DNA from: Autumnicola psychrophila
GTDB taxonomy: Bacteria > Bacteroidota > Bacteroidia > Flavobacteriales > Flavobacteriaceae
Reading direction: 5' to 3'
Length of the DNA: 64,000 bases
Assembly (NCBI RefSeq): GCF_031846645.1
Contig: NZ_JAVRHN010000016.1
Span: 1-64,000 of the forward strand
The translations under genes were made by a program, and so were the position numbers. This document shows, piece by piece, positions 8,044 to 16,539 of this stretch; positions within the stretch are counted from its first letter, which is position 1, and every line of letters starts with the position of its first letter. Below the pieces are notes generated by a model. The model saw only the letters and a program-made list of their open reading frames with translations. It ran no database searches and was not told where the DNA came from.

Positions 8044-9379
8044 TGATGAACTTATAGAAAGAATAGAATTTCTCATCGAAAATCAAAAGGATGAGGAATT
8101 GCTGGATCTTCTGGAGGAAATCCACCACGCTGATATTGCAGAAATTATAACAGAGTTAGAACTCGAACAGGCTACTTACCTGGTTAAATTGCTGGACAGC
8201 CAGAAAACGGCAGAGGCGTTAATGGAACTGGATATTGGCGTTCGGGAACGTATCCTGGAAACCCTTTCTTCAAAAGAAATTGCTGAAGAGTTAGAGGAAA
8301 TGGATACCGATGATGCTGCCGATATCATTTCTGAACTTTCTCTTGAGCGTCAGCAAACAGTAATTGCCGAAATTCAGGATGAGCAGCACGCTGGTGATAT
8401 TGTTGAACTTTTACGGTATGACGAGAATTCTGCCGGAGGTTTAATGGCAAAAGAGCTGGTAAAAGTAAACGAAAACTGGAGTGTAACAGGCTGTATGACA
8501 GAAATGCGTGCCCAGGCTGAAAATGTGACCCGGGTGCATTCCATATATGTGGTAGATAACAAAGATAAACTGAAAGGACGCCTTTCACTTAAAGATCTTC
8601 TTACGGCCTCCAGTAAAGCTAATATCAGCGATATTTATATTCCCACTGTAGATTACGTAAACGTACATACCGAGGGGGAAGAGGTTGCCAGGGTGATGCA
8701 GAAGTATGACCTGGAGGCAATTCCCGTGGTAGATGAAATGGGGCGGCTTGTTGGCCGTGTAACGATAGATGATATTGTTGATTTTATCAGGGAAGAGGCA
8801 GAAAGGGATTATCAAATGGCGGCCGGTATTTCTGAAGGGGTAGAAGCAGATGCTACTATCTGGAAATTAACGCGGGCTCGTTTGCCATGGCTGATTCTTG
8901 CTCTTTTTGGAGGATTTGTAAGTGTAACGGTGCTTGGAACATTTGATGCCGCCATGCAGGAGCACGCTGCACTCTTTTTCTTTGTGCCGCTAATAGCCGC
9001 TATGGCCGGTAATGTGGGGGTACAATCTTCAGCAATTGTCTTGCAGGGTCTGGCGAATCAGAGTTTAAGGGGTTCGCTTTTGCAAAGGCTAATTAAAGAA
9101 ATATTATTGAGCCTTTTAAACGGAGTTGTACTGGCAACACTGCTACTTGTAGGCGGAATTCTTCTTTTGGGTTTTGACTTTCTTTTTGGTCTCACAATTG
9201 GGATTTCTCTTATTTCAGTAATCATTATAGCTTCTCTTATAGGAACCTTTGTGCCTATCATTCTCGATAAATTCGGAATAGATCCCGCTATGGCTACAGG
9301 ACCTTTTATAACCACCAGTAATGATATTTTCGGGATCATCATCTTCTTTTCCATTGCCAAGGCTATATTAGAATTTTAA
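8027..9379 (+). CDS. mgtE: Magnesium transporter MgtE
   Basis: Inner-membrane Mg2+ channel gated by cytoplasmic Mg2+. The 450 residues follow the family order: an acidic superhelical N domain (about 1-130, with HHADIAEIITELE), two CBS domains (about 130-255, with VVDNKDKLKGRLSLKDLL and IPVVDEMGRLVGRVTIDDIV), a connecting helix and a five-helix membrane domain (about 280-450). The membrane domain includes RLPWLILALFGGF, the pore-region AGNVGVQSSAI and a final DPAMATGPFITTSND. The ATG overlaps the end of rsmA. Confidence 0.93.
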   Translation: MQFQVSDELIERIEFLIENQKDEELLDLLEEIHHADIAEIITELELEQATYLVKLLDSQKTAEALMELDIGVRERILETLSSKEIAEELEEMDTDDAADIISELSLERQQTVIAEIQDEQHAGDIVELLRYDENSAGGLMAKELVKVNENWSVTGCMTEMRAQAENVTRVHSIYVVDNKDKLKGRLSLKDLLTASSKANISDIYIPTVDYVNVHTEGEEVARVMQKYDLEAIPVVDEMGRLVGRVTIDDIVDFIREEAERDYQMAAGISEGVEADATIWKLTRARLPWLILALFGGFVSVTVLGTFDAAMQEHAALFFFVPLIAAMAGNVGVQSSAIVLQGLANQSLRGSLLQRLIKEILLSLLNGVVLATLLLVGGILLLGFDFLFGLTIGISLISVIIIASLIGTFVPIILDKFGIDPAMATGPFITTSNDIFGIIIFFSIAKAILEF

Positions 9380-9389
9380 GAGACTTCTG

Positions 9390-9408
9390 AAAAATGCCAA
9401 TTATCGGC
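9390..9408 (+). repeat. Copy of dispersed motif AAAAATGCCAATTATCGGC
   Basis: It lies just after the mgtE stop. The flanks (TTCTG before, CTGTAG after) also resemble those of the copy at 9801-9819, so similarity extends to about 28 bp. Confidence 0.65.
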
Positions 9409-9450
9409 CTGTAGTTTTTTTATTAATGCTGAAGCTGTTCCAATCGTCTT

Positions 9451-9850
9451 CAAAATGTCAGGTTAAGCCTGTCGAAACCTACTTTTTTGAAACTTTTTAA
9501 AACTATCTCTAGAACTTCTCCTGAAGGCGACACCTCGAAAAGGACAATTATCGGCTATCATCAATTGAGAATTCATAGTAAAATTTAAAGTGAGGCCGTC
9601 TTTCTTTTTCATCTAAGGAAAAAGAAAGAGCCTTTTCGGAGTCACACTGAGCCTGTCCAAGTGTGAACAATTAAGCAAATTCAGGAAACCTTAGTTGTAT
9701 TTTCTTCTTCAAATGTCAGGTTGAGCGGAGTCGAAACCTATTTTTTCTTACTGAAATTCTTTGAAATATATTTATATAGCTTTCCTGAAGGCGATACCTG
9801 AAAAATGTCAATTTTCGGCTTCTAGTTTCCCGAAAAATTTTTCGGAGTAC
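9451..9850 (+). repeat. Degenerate direct duplication, period about 260 bp
   Basis: Block A, of the type AATGTCAGGTTRAGC followed by GTCGAAACCTA, occurs at 9451-9488 and again at 9710-9747. Block B, CCTGAAGGCGAYACCT followed by the dispersed motif, occurs at 9519-9555 and again at 9784-9819. The order A-B is kept and the shifts are 259 and about 264 bp. The sequence between the blocks has diverged. Confidence 0.6.
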
Positions 9851-9926
9851 TTTCAGAATCTTTAGCGCTTTTGAGTGAATATTTTTGATCTGTTTATCTC
9901 TGATTTTCTTAATTAAAATCATTCTT

Positions 9927-9934
9927 TACCTTTG
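9927..9934 (+). promoter_or_regulatory. Promoter -7 element of the dehydrogenase-VOC pair
   Basis: TACCTTTG matches TAnnTTTG exactly. It lies 84 bp upstream of the ATG at 10019 and is the only good match in the last part of the repeat region. Confidence 0.6.
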
Positions 9935-10018
9935 TAAGTTATGATCTGAAAACGGGAAATTATTTCATTTCAGGTTATGAATTAGTTCAATAATAGATTA
10001 AATCAAAAACTACTACAA

Positions 10019-11005
10019 ATGATTATTCTACACTCCGATACCAACCATCCTATTTTACTTAAAAAACTTGCTGAAGCAGGGCATCACAATGTTGAAGCTT
10101 ATGAGCAAAGTCGGGAAGAAACCCTGCAAAATCAGCATTTATATGACGGGATTGTAATAAGGAGCCGGTATACGATAGATAAGGAATTTATAGACGCCGC
10201 ACCAAATTTGAAATTCATTGCAAGAGTAGGCGCCGGACTGGAAAATATTGACGTTCCCTATGCTGAAGAAAACGGAATAACGCTGTTTTCTGCGCCAGAA
10301 GGTAATATGAATGCGGTGGGAGAACATACGCTGGGAATGCTGCTTTCCCTTTTTAACAAGTTGAACAAAGCTGATAAAGAGGTGAAAGAAGGGCTATGGC
10401 ATCGTGAAGAAAACCGCGGAATTGAACTCGACGGGAGAACAGTAGGAATTATTGGTTACGGAAACATGGGAAAGGCATTTGCCAAAAAACTCCGGGGTTT
10501 TGATGCTGAAGTGCTTTGCTATGATATTAAAGCTGACGTGGGAGATGATAACGCCAGGCAGGTTGATATGGATGAATTTTGTGAAAAGGTAGATGTGGTG
10601 AGCCTTCATACTCCATGGACAGAGAAAACTCATCAAATGATCAATAATGAATTTATTAAAAAATTCAGAAAGCCTTTTTGGTTTGTTAATACTGCGAGGG
10701 GAAAAAATGTGGTAACTGAAGATCTGGTGGCCGCTATTAAAGATGGCCGGGTGCTTGGTGCCGGACTGGATGTGCTGGAATATGAAAAAGCATCTTTTGA
10801 AAGCCTTTTTGCCAACAAAAAGAACGTGGCTATTAGTGCAGCAGAACCACTACCGGAAGCAATGCGGGAGTTAATGTTTCTTCCAAATGTAATCCTTAGT
10901 CCGCATGTGGCAGGCTGGACGGTGGAATCTCATAAACGACTTGCAAGTGTAATTGCTTCTAAGATAACAGAGAAATTTGGCCGTGGAGAAGGCGATAAAG
11001 ATTAA
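10019..11005 (+). CDS. D-isomer-specific 2-hydroxyacid dehydrogenase (phosphoglycerate dehydrogenase-like)
   Basis: NAD(P)-dependent oxidoreductase of 328 residues. It has an N-terminal substrate-binding lobe (APNLKFIARVGAGLENID near 61), then a Rossmann domain with VGIIGYGNMGKAFAKKL near 141-157. The catalytic Arg is in NTARGKNVV (about 224), the Glu near GLDVLEYE and the His in LSPHVAGWT (about 295). It lacks the ACT domain of long SerA enzymes. Substrate could be 3-phosphoglycerate, hydroxypyruvate or glyoxylate; the sequence alone does not settle this. The VOC gene starts 9 bp after its stop. Confidence 0.88.
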   Translation: MIILHSDTNHPILLKKLAEAGHHNVEAYEQSREETLQNQHLYDGIVIRSRYTIDKEFIDAAPNLKFIARVGAGLENIDVPYAEENGITLFSAPEGNMNAVGEHTLGMLLSLFNKLNKADKEVKEGLWHREENRGIELDGRTVGIIGYGNMGKAFAKKLRGFDAEVLCYDIKADVGDDNARQVDMDEFCEKVDVVSLHTPWTEKTHQMINNEFIKKFRKPFWFVNTARGKNVVTEDLVAAIKDGRVLGAGLDVLEYEKASFESLFANKKNVAISAAEPLPEAMRELMFLPNVILSPHVAGWTVESHKRLASVIASKITEKFGRGEGDKD

Positions 11006-11014
11006 TTTCATCTA

Positions 11015-11404
11015 ATGAAAAAAAGAGTCACGGGAATTGGCGGAATTTTCTTCAAGGCGAAAGATCCGGCGGCAGTTAAGAATTGGTATTCCACACATCT
11101 GGGGCTGGATACAGATCAGTGGGGATCTACTTTTTGGTGGAAGGATGCTGAAGGTAACGATTGTTCGACACAGTGGAGTCCTATGAATGAAGACACTGAA
11201 TATTATAAGCCATCTTCTAAGCAGTTTATGATAAATTACAGGGTGGAAGACCTTGAAGAATTATTAAAGACCCTTAAAGCTGAAGGAGTACAGGTAATTG
11301 GAGATATAGAATCCTATGATTACGGAAAATTTGGCTGGATTATGGATCCTGAAGGTAATAAAATTGAGCTTTGGGAACCAAAGGATAAAGCTTTTCTTGA
11401 ATAA
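11015..11404 (+). CDS. VOC family (glyoxalase/bleomycin-resistance fold) protein
   Basis: A 129-residue single VOC module made of two beta-alpha-beta-beta-beta halves. The first half is GIGGIFFKAKDPAAVKNWYSTHLG. The second is FMINYRVEDLEELLKTLKAEGV, ending with the typical metal-side strand GWIMDPEGNKIELWEP. The closing Glu of NKIELWEP is a usual metal ligand in this superfamily. Substrate is unknown. It follows the dehydrogenase after 9 bp and is probably in the same operon. Confidence 0.85.
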   Translation: MKKRVTGIGGIFFKAKDPAAVKNWYSTHLGLDTDQWGSTFWWKDAEGNDCSTQWSPMNEDTEYYKPSSKQFMINYRVEDLEELLKTLKAEGVQVIGDIESYDYGKFGWIMDPEGNKIELWEPKDKAFLE

Positions 11405-11420
11405 TAAGAGGTGGCCGGGA

Positions 11421-11430
11421 AATGGCAATT
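11421..11430 (+). repeat. Copy of dispersed motif core AATGGCAATT
   Basis: The context GGAAATGGCAATTTTCAG follows the consensus over about 15 bp. It lies 16 bp after the stop of the VOC gene. Confidence 0.5.
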
Positions 11431-11471
11431 TTCAGTATCAAAAAAGTCATAATGCCAGGGCTTAGGCCTTC

Positions 11472-11517
11472 AATGCTTCTTCAACTTTGACAATTGCTAA
11501 AGTCAATGAAAAGCATT
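11472..11517. other. Imperfect inverted repeat between convergent genes
   Basis: Outer arms AATGCTT (11472-11478) and AAGCATT (11511-11517) enclose inner arms TTGAC and GTCAA. No T run follows, so it is not a classical terminator, but it could end or stabilise the transcript of the VOC gene. Confidence 0.4.
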
Positions 11518-11531
11518 ATCAGAATTAAAAA

Positions 11532-11561
11532 AACCTCCCGAACTATGCAATTCGGGAGGTT
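11532..11561 (-). terminator. Hairpin terminator of the NAD(P)-binding protein gene
   Basis: Perfect 10-11 bp arms (AACCTCCCGAA and its complement) are separated by an 8-base loop. On the minus strand the hairpin is followed by seven T residues. It lies 40 bp after the stop of the minus-strand gene. Confidence 0.85.
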
Positions 11562-11601
11562 CTTGTTTTACTTACCTCAAAATAAAATCAGCAAAGTCTG
11601 A

Positions 11602-12252
11602 TTAACCCAGTTTACTCAATTCAATCATCGCAGATTTAATTGATTCTTCACCTTCAATGGCTTCAAAAGTCATGTTTTTCACTAATGGATCTGCAAGGCT
11701 CATTACAAGCAAAAATGCCACATCATCACGCGAAATTTCTCCCTGCTTATTAAGCTTTTCGGCAACTTCTACCTTAGCAAGGCCCATATCATCAGTTAAA
11801 GCCCCGGGACGTACAATGGTAAATGGTATTCCACTCTCTCTTAAGTGCTCATCTGCAGCTTTCTTCGCTTTCAGGTAATGCTCAAGATCTTCAAATTTCT
11901 CGGGAGTATCTGTTCCCATAGCGCTTAGCATGATAAATTTTTTGACGTTACCTTTTTTAGCGGCATCTATAAGTTTTATCGCTCCATCTTTGTCCACAGC
12001 AGTAGTTTTTTCCGGACCAGTCTTCCCGCCAGATCCTGCTGCGAAAATTACTTTATCTATTCCCTGCATGGTATGATCCAGGTTTCCTTCAAGATCTGCA
12101 AGTATGCTTTCTACTTCCATGTCTTCGAAGATTTGCTTTTGTTCCTCTTTCCTGATCAGGGCTACGGGGGAAAAATTCTCTGTATTGTTTAAGATTTCAA
12201 CAACTCTTTTTCCAGTCTGGCCGGTGGCCCCGGCTATAAGTATATTTTCCAT
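11602..12252 (-). CDS. NAD(P)-binding atypical short-chain dehydrogenase (NmrA/YwnB-like)
   Basis: A 216-residue protein starting MENILIAGATGQTGKRVVEIL, the glycine-rich dinucleotide motif GATGxTG of atypical (SDR-a5-like) short-chain dehydrogenases. Further family features are DLEGNLDHTMQGIDKVIFAAGSGG near 53-76, FIMLSAMGTD near 108 and FTIVRPGALTDD near 144. The classical YxxxK pair is not in its normal place, which suggests a sensor, isomerase or redox role rather than a standard alcohol dehydrogenase. It appears monocistronic, with its own terminator. Confidence 0.85.
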   Translation of the reverse strand: MENILIAGATGQTGKRVVEILNNTENFSPVALIRKEEQKQIFEDMEVESILADLEGNLDHTMQGIDKVIFAAGSGGKTGPEKTTAVDKDGAIKLIDAAKKGNVKKFIMLSAMGTDTPEKFEDLEHYLKAKKAADEHLRESGIPFTIVRPGALTDDMGLAKVEVAEKLNKQGEISRDDVAFLLVMSLADPLVKNMTFEAIEGEESIKSAMIELSKLG

Positions 12253-12353
12253 TTAATTCAAGTTTTTTGTATCTGGTAAGGTAATAATGAAAAGGCGGCT
12301 CTCCTAAATCGTGGCTTAGTATAACAAGAAATTAACAGGAGTAAAAGAGATTT

Positions 12354-14156
12354 TTATTTCGCGGAATTAATATTTTGCTCCAGTTCCTTCTGTAACTCTT
12401 CCATTACTGGTTTTACAGTGCTTTCAGGAAGATCTGCAATCCGAATATACATTAATCCGTCTACTGCATCGTTAAACAGCGGATCTACATTAAAAGCAAC
12501 CACCTTCGCGTTCTGTTTGATGTATTTCTTGATCAAAACCGGAAGTCGCAAACTTTCAGGTTCAATCTCATCAATGATTTTATCAAATTTATTCAGATCG
12601 GCATTGCTGGAGTCAAAAATAAAATCTTTATCAGCATCTTTCAGCTTTACTCTGAATTCTTTTTTCGGTTTTATATACTGAGCTACAAAGGGATCGTAGT
12701 AGTGAGATTTCATAAATTCAATCATCAGCGACTTGGAAAAATTGGAAAATTTATTGCTGATACTTACTCCGCCAATAAGATATTTATGTTCAGGAAAACG
12801 AAGCGTACAATGCACGATCCCCTTCCAGAGCAGAAATAAAGGCATCGGCTTTAGCTGATATTCTTTGGTTATAAATGCGCGCCCCATTTCTATGGACTGG
12901 CTCATCATCTCGTGCAGTTCGTGTTCAAACCTAAAAAGATCCTGAAGATAAAATCCGTTTATGCCGTGATCCTTGAAAATTTCGGCTCCCATTCCCATGC
13001 GATATGCCCCGGCGATCTTTTTAGCTTCGTTATCCCAAAGAAAAAGATGATAATAATAGTTGTCAAACTTGTCAAGATCTGTAGCATTATTGGTGCCTTC
13101 ACCAATTGCTCGAAAAGTAATTTCCCGTAAACGTCCTATCTCCTTCAAGACATTTGGGACGATCTCTTTTTTTGCCAGGAATACTTCATAATTTTTGCTT
13201 ACCAGAAGTCGTTTGTCAAGCTGTCTGCAGGTTTCCACTTCGCTTTCCATTAAAGCTTCATTTGTTGCTATCGCAATTTGCTTCGGAATTTTTGGGAGTT
13301 TCAAAGATTTCGGAATCTTTTCGAAAATGTTCTTTTTTTCAAAAACATTTGCCAGCATATAGGTTTTTCTGCGTAAAAAAGCAGTAAAAGCTTCAATATT
13401 GGTGTGCTGCACCTGGTCTTCTACAGGGATAGGATTTCCAATACGAACCTTTATCTTTCTTTTCTTCTGGGAAAGCATTTCACTGGGTAGTTTTGCAGTA
13501 CGCAAGATGTCGCTCATGGAAGCCAGCCTGTAAAAAAACGTGCTGTTTTTAGCATGAAAGTAAATCGGGATTACCGGAACTTTTGCCTTCTGAATAAGCC
13601 GCATTGCAGAAGGTTCCCAGGGTTTGTCCACAATCATGCGATGGTCTCTGTAAGTAGAAACTTCTCCTGCGGGAAATATTCCCAGAGGGTTTCCTTCACG
13701 CAAATGTGCGATGGCAGTTTTAATACCACTTACGCTGGATTTTGCCTCTTTGTGATTTTCAAAGGGATTTACAGGCATAATATAGGGCCGCAAAGGATCC
13801 AGCCGGTGCAGTAGGAAATTCGCAACAATCTTATAATCGGGACGTTGACTGAGTAAAATTTTCATCAGGATCATTCCGTCAATTCCACCTAGCGGATGGT
13901 TGGAAATGGTAATAAAAGGACCGGATTTCGGAATTCTTTTCAGATCCTTTTCGGGAATATCGAAGTCGATTTCAAAACCCTCAAGAATAGAATCTATAAA
14001 TTCCGGGCCTTCCAGATTTTTTCTTTTTTCATATTCTTTATTGAGCCGGGAAAGCCTGGTAGTTCTAAGAATAATCCAGCCGAGGGAAGTGCCGAGAAAT
14101 CCATATTTCTCGAAATGCATCACCCTGGCGACTTCCCTGGAAGTTACTATACCCAT
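12354..14156 (-). CDS. OlsF-type bifunctional acyltransferase (amino-acid lipid synthesis)
   Basis: A 600-residue, two-domain protein. The N-terminal half is a PlsC-like acyltransferase: SNHPLGGIDGM at 85-95, where His-87 and Asp-93 are separated by five residues rather than the usual four, and LGIFPAGEVSTYR as the substrate motif. The C-terminal half (about 300-600) resembles the OlsB/hemolysin-type N-acyltransferase fold (GRLREITFRAIGEGTNN; AGAYRMGMGAEIF). This arrangement matches OlsF, shown in Serratia proteamaculans and Flavobacterium johnsoniae to make ornithine lipids. The amino acid used here is inferred, not seen. It lies 28 bp behind aspartate kinase on the same strand. Confidence 0.75.
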   Translation of the reverse strand: MGIVTSREVARVMHFEKYGFLGTSLGWIILRTTRLSRLNKEYEKRKNLEGPEFIDSILEGFEIDFDIPEKDLKRIPKSGPFITISNHPLGGIDGMILMKILLSQRPDYKIVANFLLHRLDPLRPYIMPVNPFENHKEAKSSVSGIKTAIAHLREGNPLGIFPAGEVSTYRDHRMIVDKPWEPSAMRLIQKAKVPVIPIYFHAKNSTFFYRLASMSDILRTAKLPSEMLSQKKRKIKVRIGNPIPVEDQVQHTNIEAFTAFLRRKTYMLANVFEKKNIFEKIPKSLKLPKIPKQIAIATNEALMESEVETCRQLDKRLLVSKNYEVFLAKKEIVPNVLKEIGRLREITFRAIGEGTNNATDLDKFDNYYYHLFLWDNEAKKIAGAYRMGMGAEIFKDHGINGFYLQDLFRFEHELHEMMSQSIEMGRAFITKEYQLKPMPLFLLWKGIVHCTLRFPEHKYLIGGVSISNKFSNFSKSLMIEFMKSHYYDPFVAQYIKPKKEFRVKLKDADKDFIFDSSNADLNKFDKIIDEIEPESLRLPVLIKKYIKQNAKVVAFNVDPLFNDAVDGLMYIRIADLPESTVKPVMEELQKELEQNINSAK

Positions 14157-14184
14157 AATAAAGCAAATTATCTCCTAAATATAA

Positions 14185-15453
14185 TTATTTAGATGCTATT
14201 TCCTGTGCTGCAGTAACGAGCTGTACCGTATTCTGTGCAACCTGTTTTAAAAGAATTTTCCTGTCTTTTTCCAAAGTTTTTACGGCTGCATCGGTAAAAT
14301 GCCGAATGGTATATAAAGAAACACCGGTAGTAAAACTGACTTTATACCTGGCTTTTAAATGCTGAATAAGTTTTTCCAGGTTGTTGAATTTATTATCCAC
14401 GCATACCGAAAAGCTAATAGCAGAATTCTGTATAAGATCTACTTTTATCTGATATTGATGAAAAAGTCTGAAGATTTCGCTGATATTTTCCTCTACCATA
14501 AAAGAAAAGTCCAGTGAAGAAAGCGAAATCAGCACCTGATTTTTCTTTACTATAAAGCATGGGATGGACGGGATTATATGTTGCCCTTTGCTTACCGCAG
14601 TTCCCGGATCATCAGGATTTAAAAATGATTTTACGTAAAGCGGAATTTCCTTTCGTTGTAGCGGCTGCAGGGTTTTCGGGTGGATAACGGAAGCCCCGTA
14701 AAACGCCAGTTCAATAGCTTCTTCATAAGAAATTTGTTCCAACAATTGTGTTTTCTGAAAAACCCGTGGATCTCCATTTAAAACTCCGGGTACATCTTTC
14801 CAGATCGTGACACTTTCAGCATTTAAACAATAGGCAAAAATTGCTGCAGTGTAATCACTCCCTTCGCGTCCCAAGGTAGTGGTAAAATTATTAGGATCTG
14901 AAGCTATAAATCCCTGGGTGATATTAAGTTCGTTTCCCTTTATTTTCCGCGGAATTTCCTCCTGGGTTTCTTCCCAGTTTACCTGGGCATCCCGGTAAGT
15001 AGCATCGGTTTTGATCAGGGTGCGCGCATCAAACCAGTTATTTTTTACACCTGAAGCTTCTAAAAATTCGCTTACAATAGTAGTAGAAATTAATTCGCCG
15101 TAACTCACCACCTGGTCGTAAACAAAATCATATTTGGTAGACTTGTTATGCGCAAGAAAGTTTTCCAATTCGGTAAAAAAATCTTCAATTTTTTTAAATA
15201 CTGAAGCGCTGGGATTCAGAAATAAATCAGCTACAATTTCCTGGTGGTAGTTCTTGACAATAGACAATGCAGGTCGAAAATTGCCATTTTTAAGGTATGC
15301 CTCCACAACCTCCTCCAAAGAATTGGTTGTTTTTCCCATAGCGGAAATGATCACAAGTCTGTTGCCGTTTTGTGTTTTGTTCAGGACCCGGAGTACGTTT
15401 TTAACCCCTTCAGCATCTTTTACAGAAGCGCCACCAAACTTAAAGACCTTCAT
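14185..15453 (-). CDS. lysC: Aspartate kinase
   Basis: Phosphorylates L-aspartate, the first step towards lysine, threonine, methionine and diaminopimelate. The 422 residues start MKVFKFGGASVKDAEGVKNV, with the kinase signature KFGGASV. They include TTLGREGSDYTAAIFAYCL near 188-206 and a C-terminal ACT-like regulatory region (about 290-400, ISLSSLDFSFMVEE). It is monofunctional: no homoserine dehydrogenase domain follows. Its start overlaps the stop of the upstream GNAT gene by 4 bp, and the acyltransferase gene follows after 28 bp, so a three-gene operon is likely. The symbol could also be a thrA-type isozyme. Confidence 0.9.
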   Translation of the reverse strand: MKVFKFGGASVKDAEGVKNVLRVLNKTQNGNRLVIISAMGKTTNSLEEVVEAYLKNGNFRPALSIVKNYHQEIVADLFLNPSASVFKKIEDFFTELENFLAHNKSTKYDFVYDQVVSYGELISTTIVSEFLEASGVKNNWFDARTLIKTDATYRDAQVNWEETQEEIPRKIKGNELNITQGFIASDPNNFTTTLGREGSDYTAAIFAYCLNAESVTIWKDVPGVLNGDPRVFQKTQLLEQISYEEAIELAFYGASVIHPKTLQPLQRKEIPLYVKSFLNPDDPGTAVSKGQHIIPSIPCFIVKKNQVLISLSSLDFSFMVEENISEIFRLFHQYQIKVDLIQNSAISFSVCVDNKFNNLEKLIQHLKARYKVSFTTGVSLYTIRHFTDAAVKTLEKDRKILLKQVAQNTVQLVTAAQEIASK

Positions 15454-15929
15454 CTTCTTTTTTTGAGGTTTTTCTTTATTGCGGTTTCGCCCATGTGTAC
15501 GGTGTACCAGTTTTTCTTGATGTCGGCACCTGTGTTTTCGTAGAATTCTATAGCGTTGCGATTTCCTTCAGAAACTACCCATTCTACTCTTTTCACACCA
15601 TTTTCGTGGCCATATTCTACCACTTTTTGATAAAGCGCACCTCCAAGTCCGGTTCCTCTCATAGATTCCCGTACGATAAGATCTTCCAAATGAACTGTTC
15701 TGCCCTTCCAGGTCGAAAACCGGAAATATACAAGCGCCATACCTTCAATAGTTCCCTCTACATCAGCGACAAAACATTTAAAATTGCCATTTTCGAACCC
15801 CTCCTTTTCGAGATCTTCAATTTCCACTTCCACTTCATCTGAAGAATTTTCGTAAGCTGCAAGTTCTTTGATGAGGTTCAGGACTGCGGCCATGTCTTCT
15901 TTTCTGGCTTCGCGAATTGTGTACTCCAT
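15450..15929 (-). CDS. GNAT family N-acetyltransferase (diamine acetyltransferase-like), copy 1
   Basis: A 159-residue acetyltransferase with the acetyl-CoA loop RESMRGTGLGGALY near 88-101, the YFRFSTWKGRTVHLEDLIVR strand before it, and the terminal NRNAIEFYENTGA. The WKGRTVHLEDLIV segment is close to that of spermidine/spermine and thialysine N-acetyltransferases, so an amine substrate is plausible but unproven. A very similar gene lies 57 bp upstream. The promoter element at 15946-15953 lies directly before it, so this copy heads the operon with aspartate kinase. Confidence 0.87.
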   Translation of the reverse strand: MEYTIREARKEDMAAVLNLIKELAAYENSSDEVEVEIEDLEKEGFENGNFKCFVADVEGTIEGMALVYFRFSTWKGRTVHLEDLIVRESMRGTGLGGALYQKVVEYGHENGVKRVEWVVSEGNRNAIEFYENTGADIKKNWYTVHMGETAIKKNLKKRR

Positions 15930-15945
15930 AATTGATGGTTTTTCA

Positions 15946-15953
15946 CAAAAATA
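15946..15953 (-). promoter_or_regulatory. Promoter -7 element of the GNAT-lysC-acyltransferase operon
   Basis: Reads TATTTTTG on the minus strand, an exact TAnnTTTG match. It lies 16 bp before the ATG at 15929. Confidence 0.6.
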
Positions 15954-15986
15954 GGAATAGATTTTTATAGGAGAGGGATAAAAATA

Positions 15987-16475
15987 CTAGTTTCCGGCGG
16001 TTTTGCTTAGAAAACTTTTCATTCCGCTTTCATCCATTTGCACGGTCCACCAGTCACGAAAGACAGTTGCACCGCTACGCTCATAAAAATCCACCGCATT
16101 TTTGTTCCAGTCCAGCACCACCCATTCTGTACGTTTAACACCTTCTCCACCGGCAAATTCAATTACCTTGCTATAAAGTGCACTTCCCAGACCTTTGCCA
16201 CGGTAATTTTCCCTCACGATAAGATCTTCAAGGTGAACTGTTTTTCCTTTCCAGGTAGAATATCTGAAATACAATAAAGCCATACCCTGAATTCTGCCTT
16301 CAACTTCTGCTACAAAACAGGTGAAAAGAGGATCTGGTCCAAAACCGTCGCGTTTAAGATCTTCTGCGTCTATAATGACTGCATCAGGTTCTTTTTCAAA
16401 GATTGCAAGTTCATTTATTAGCTCCAGTACCCGGGGCATATCTTCTTTGGTGGCTTTTCGGACAATAAATTCCAT
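15987..16475 (-). CDS. GNAT family N-acetyltransferase (diamine acetyltransferase-like), copy 2
   Basis: A 162-residue paralogue of the neighbouring acetyltransferase. Aligned by eye, more than half the residues agree, including FRYSTWKGKTVHLEDLIVR, ENYRGKGLGSALY (acetyl-CoA loop, about 90-102) and WNKNAVDFYERSGA. The two genes look like a tandem duplication that has since diverged mainly in the N-terminal third. Substrate is unknown; an amine is likely from the family. The 57-bp gap to the next gene contains a separate promoter element, so this copy may be expressed on its own. Confidence 0.87.
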   Translation of the reverse strand: MEFIVRKATKEDMPRVLELINELAIFEKEPDAVIIDAEDLKRDGFGPDPLFTCFVAEVEGRIQGMALLYFRYSTWKGKTVHLEDLIVRENYRGKGLGSALYSKVIEFAGGEGVKRTEWVVLDWNKNAVDFYERSGATVFRDWWTVQMDESGMKSFLSKTAGN

Positions 16476-16529
16476 AAATTTTATTTTAGTTTATCAAAAA
16501 GAGCAGTTAATAAAAGGCTATAAGTCGAT

Positions 16530-16539
16530 AATTGCCATT
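16530..16539 (-). repeat. Copy of dispersed motif core (reads AATGGCAATT on the minus strand)
   Basis: On the plus strand the context CGATAATTGCCATTTTTG is the reverse complement of CAAAAATGGCAATTATCG, a near-perfect consensus over 18 bp. It lies in the gap between the GNAT and TerB genes. Confidence 0.6.

Larger units (their letters stand above)
9380..10018. other. Gene-free region built from degenerate repeats
   Basis: No coding frame is supported in these 639 bp. The region contains two diverged copies of a roughly 260-bp unit and several copies of the dispersed motif, listed separately. It ends with the promoter of the following dehydrogenase gene. Confidence 0.75.

Noticed and set aside
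13896..14192. Plus-strand open frames of about 92-98 residues
   Set aside because: They are antisense to the N-terminal part of the OlsF-type gene, whose motifs are clear.
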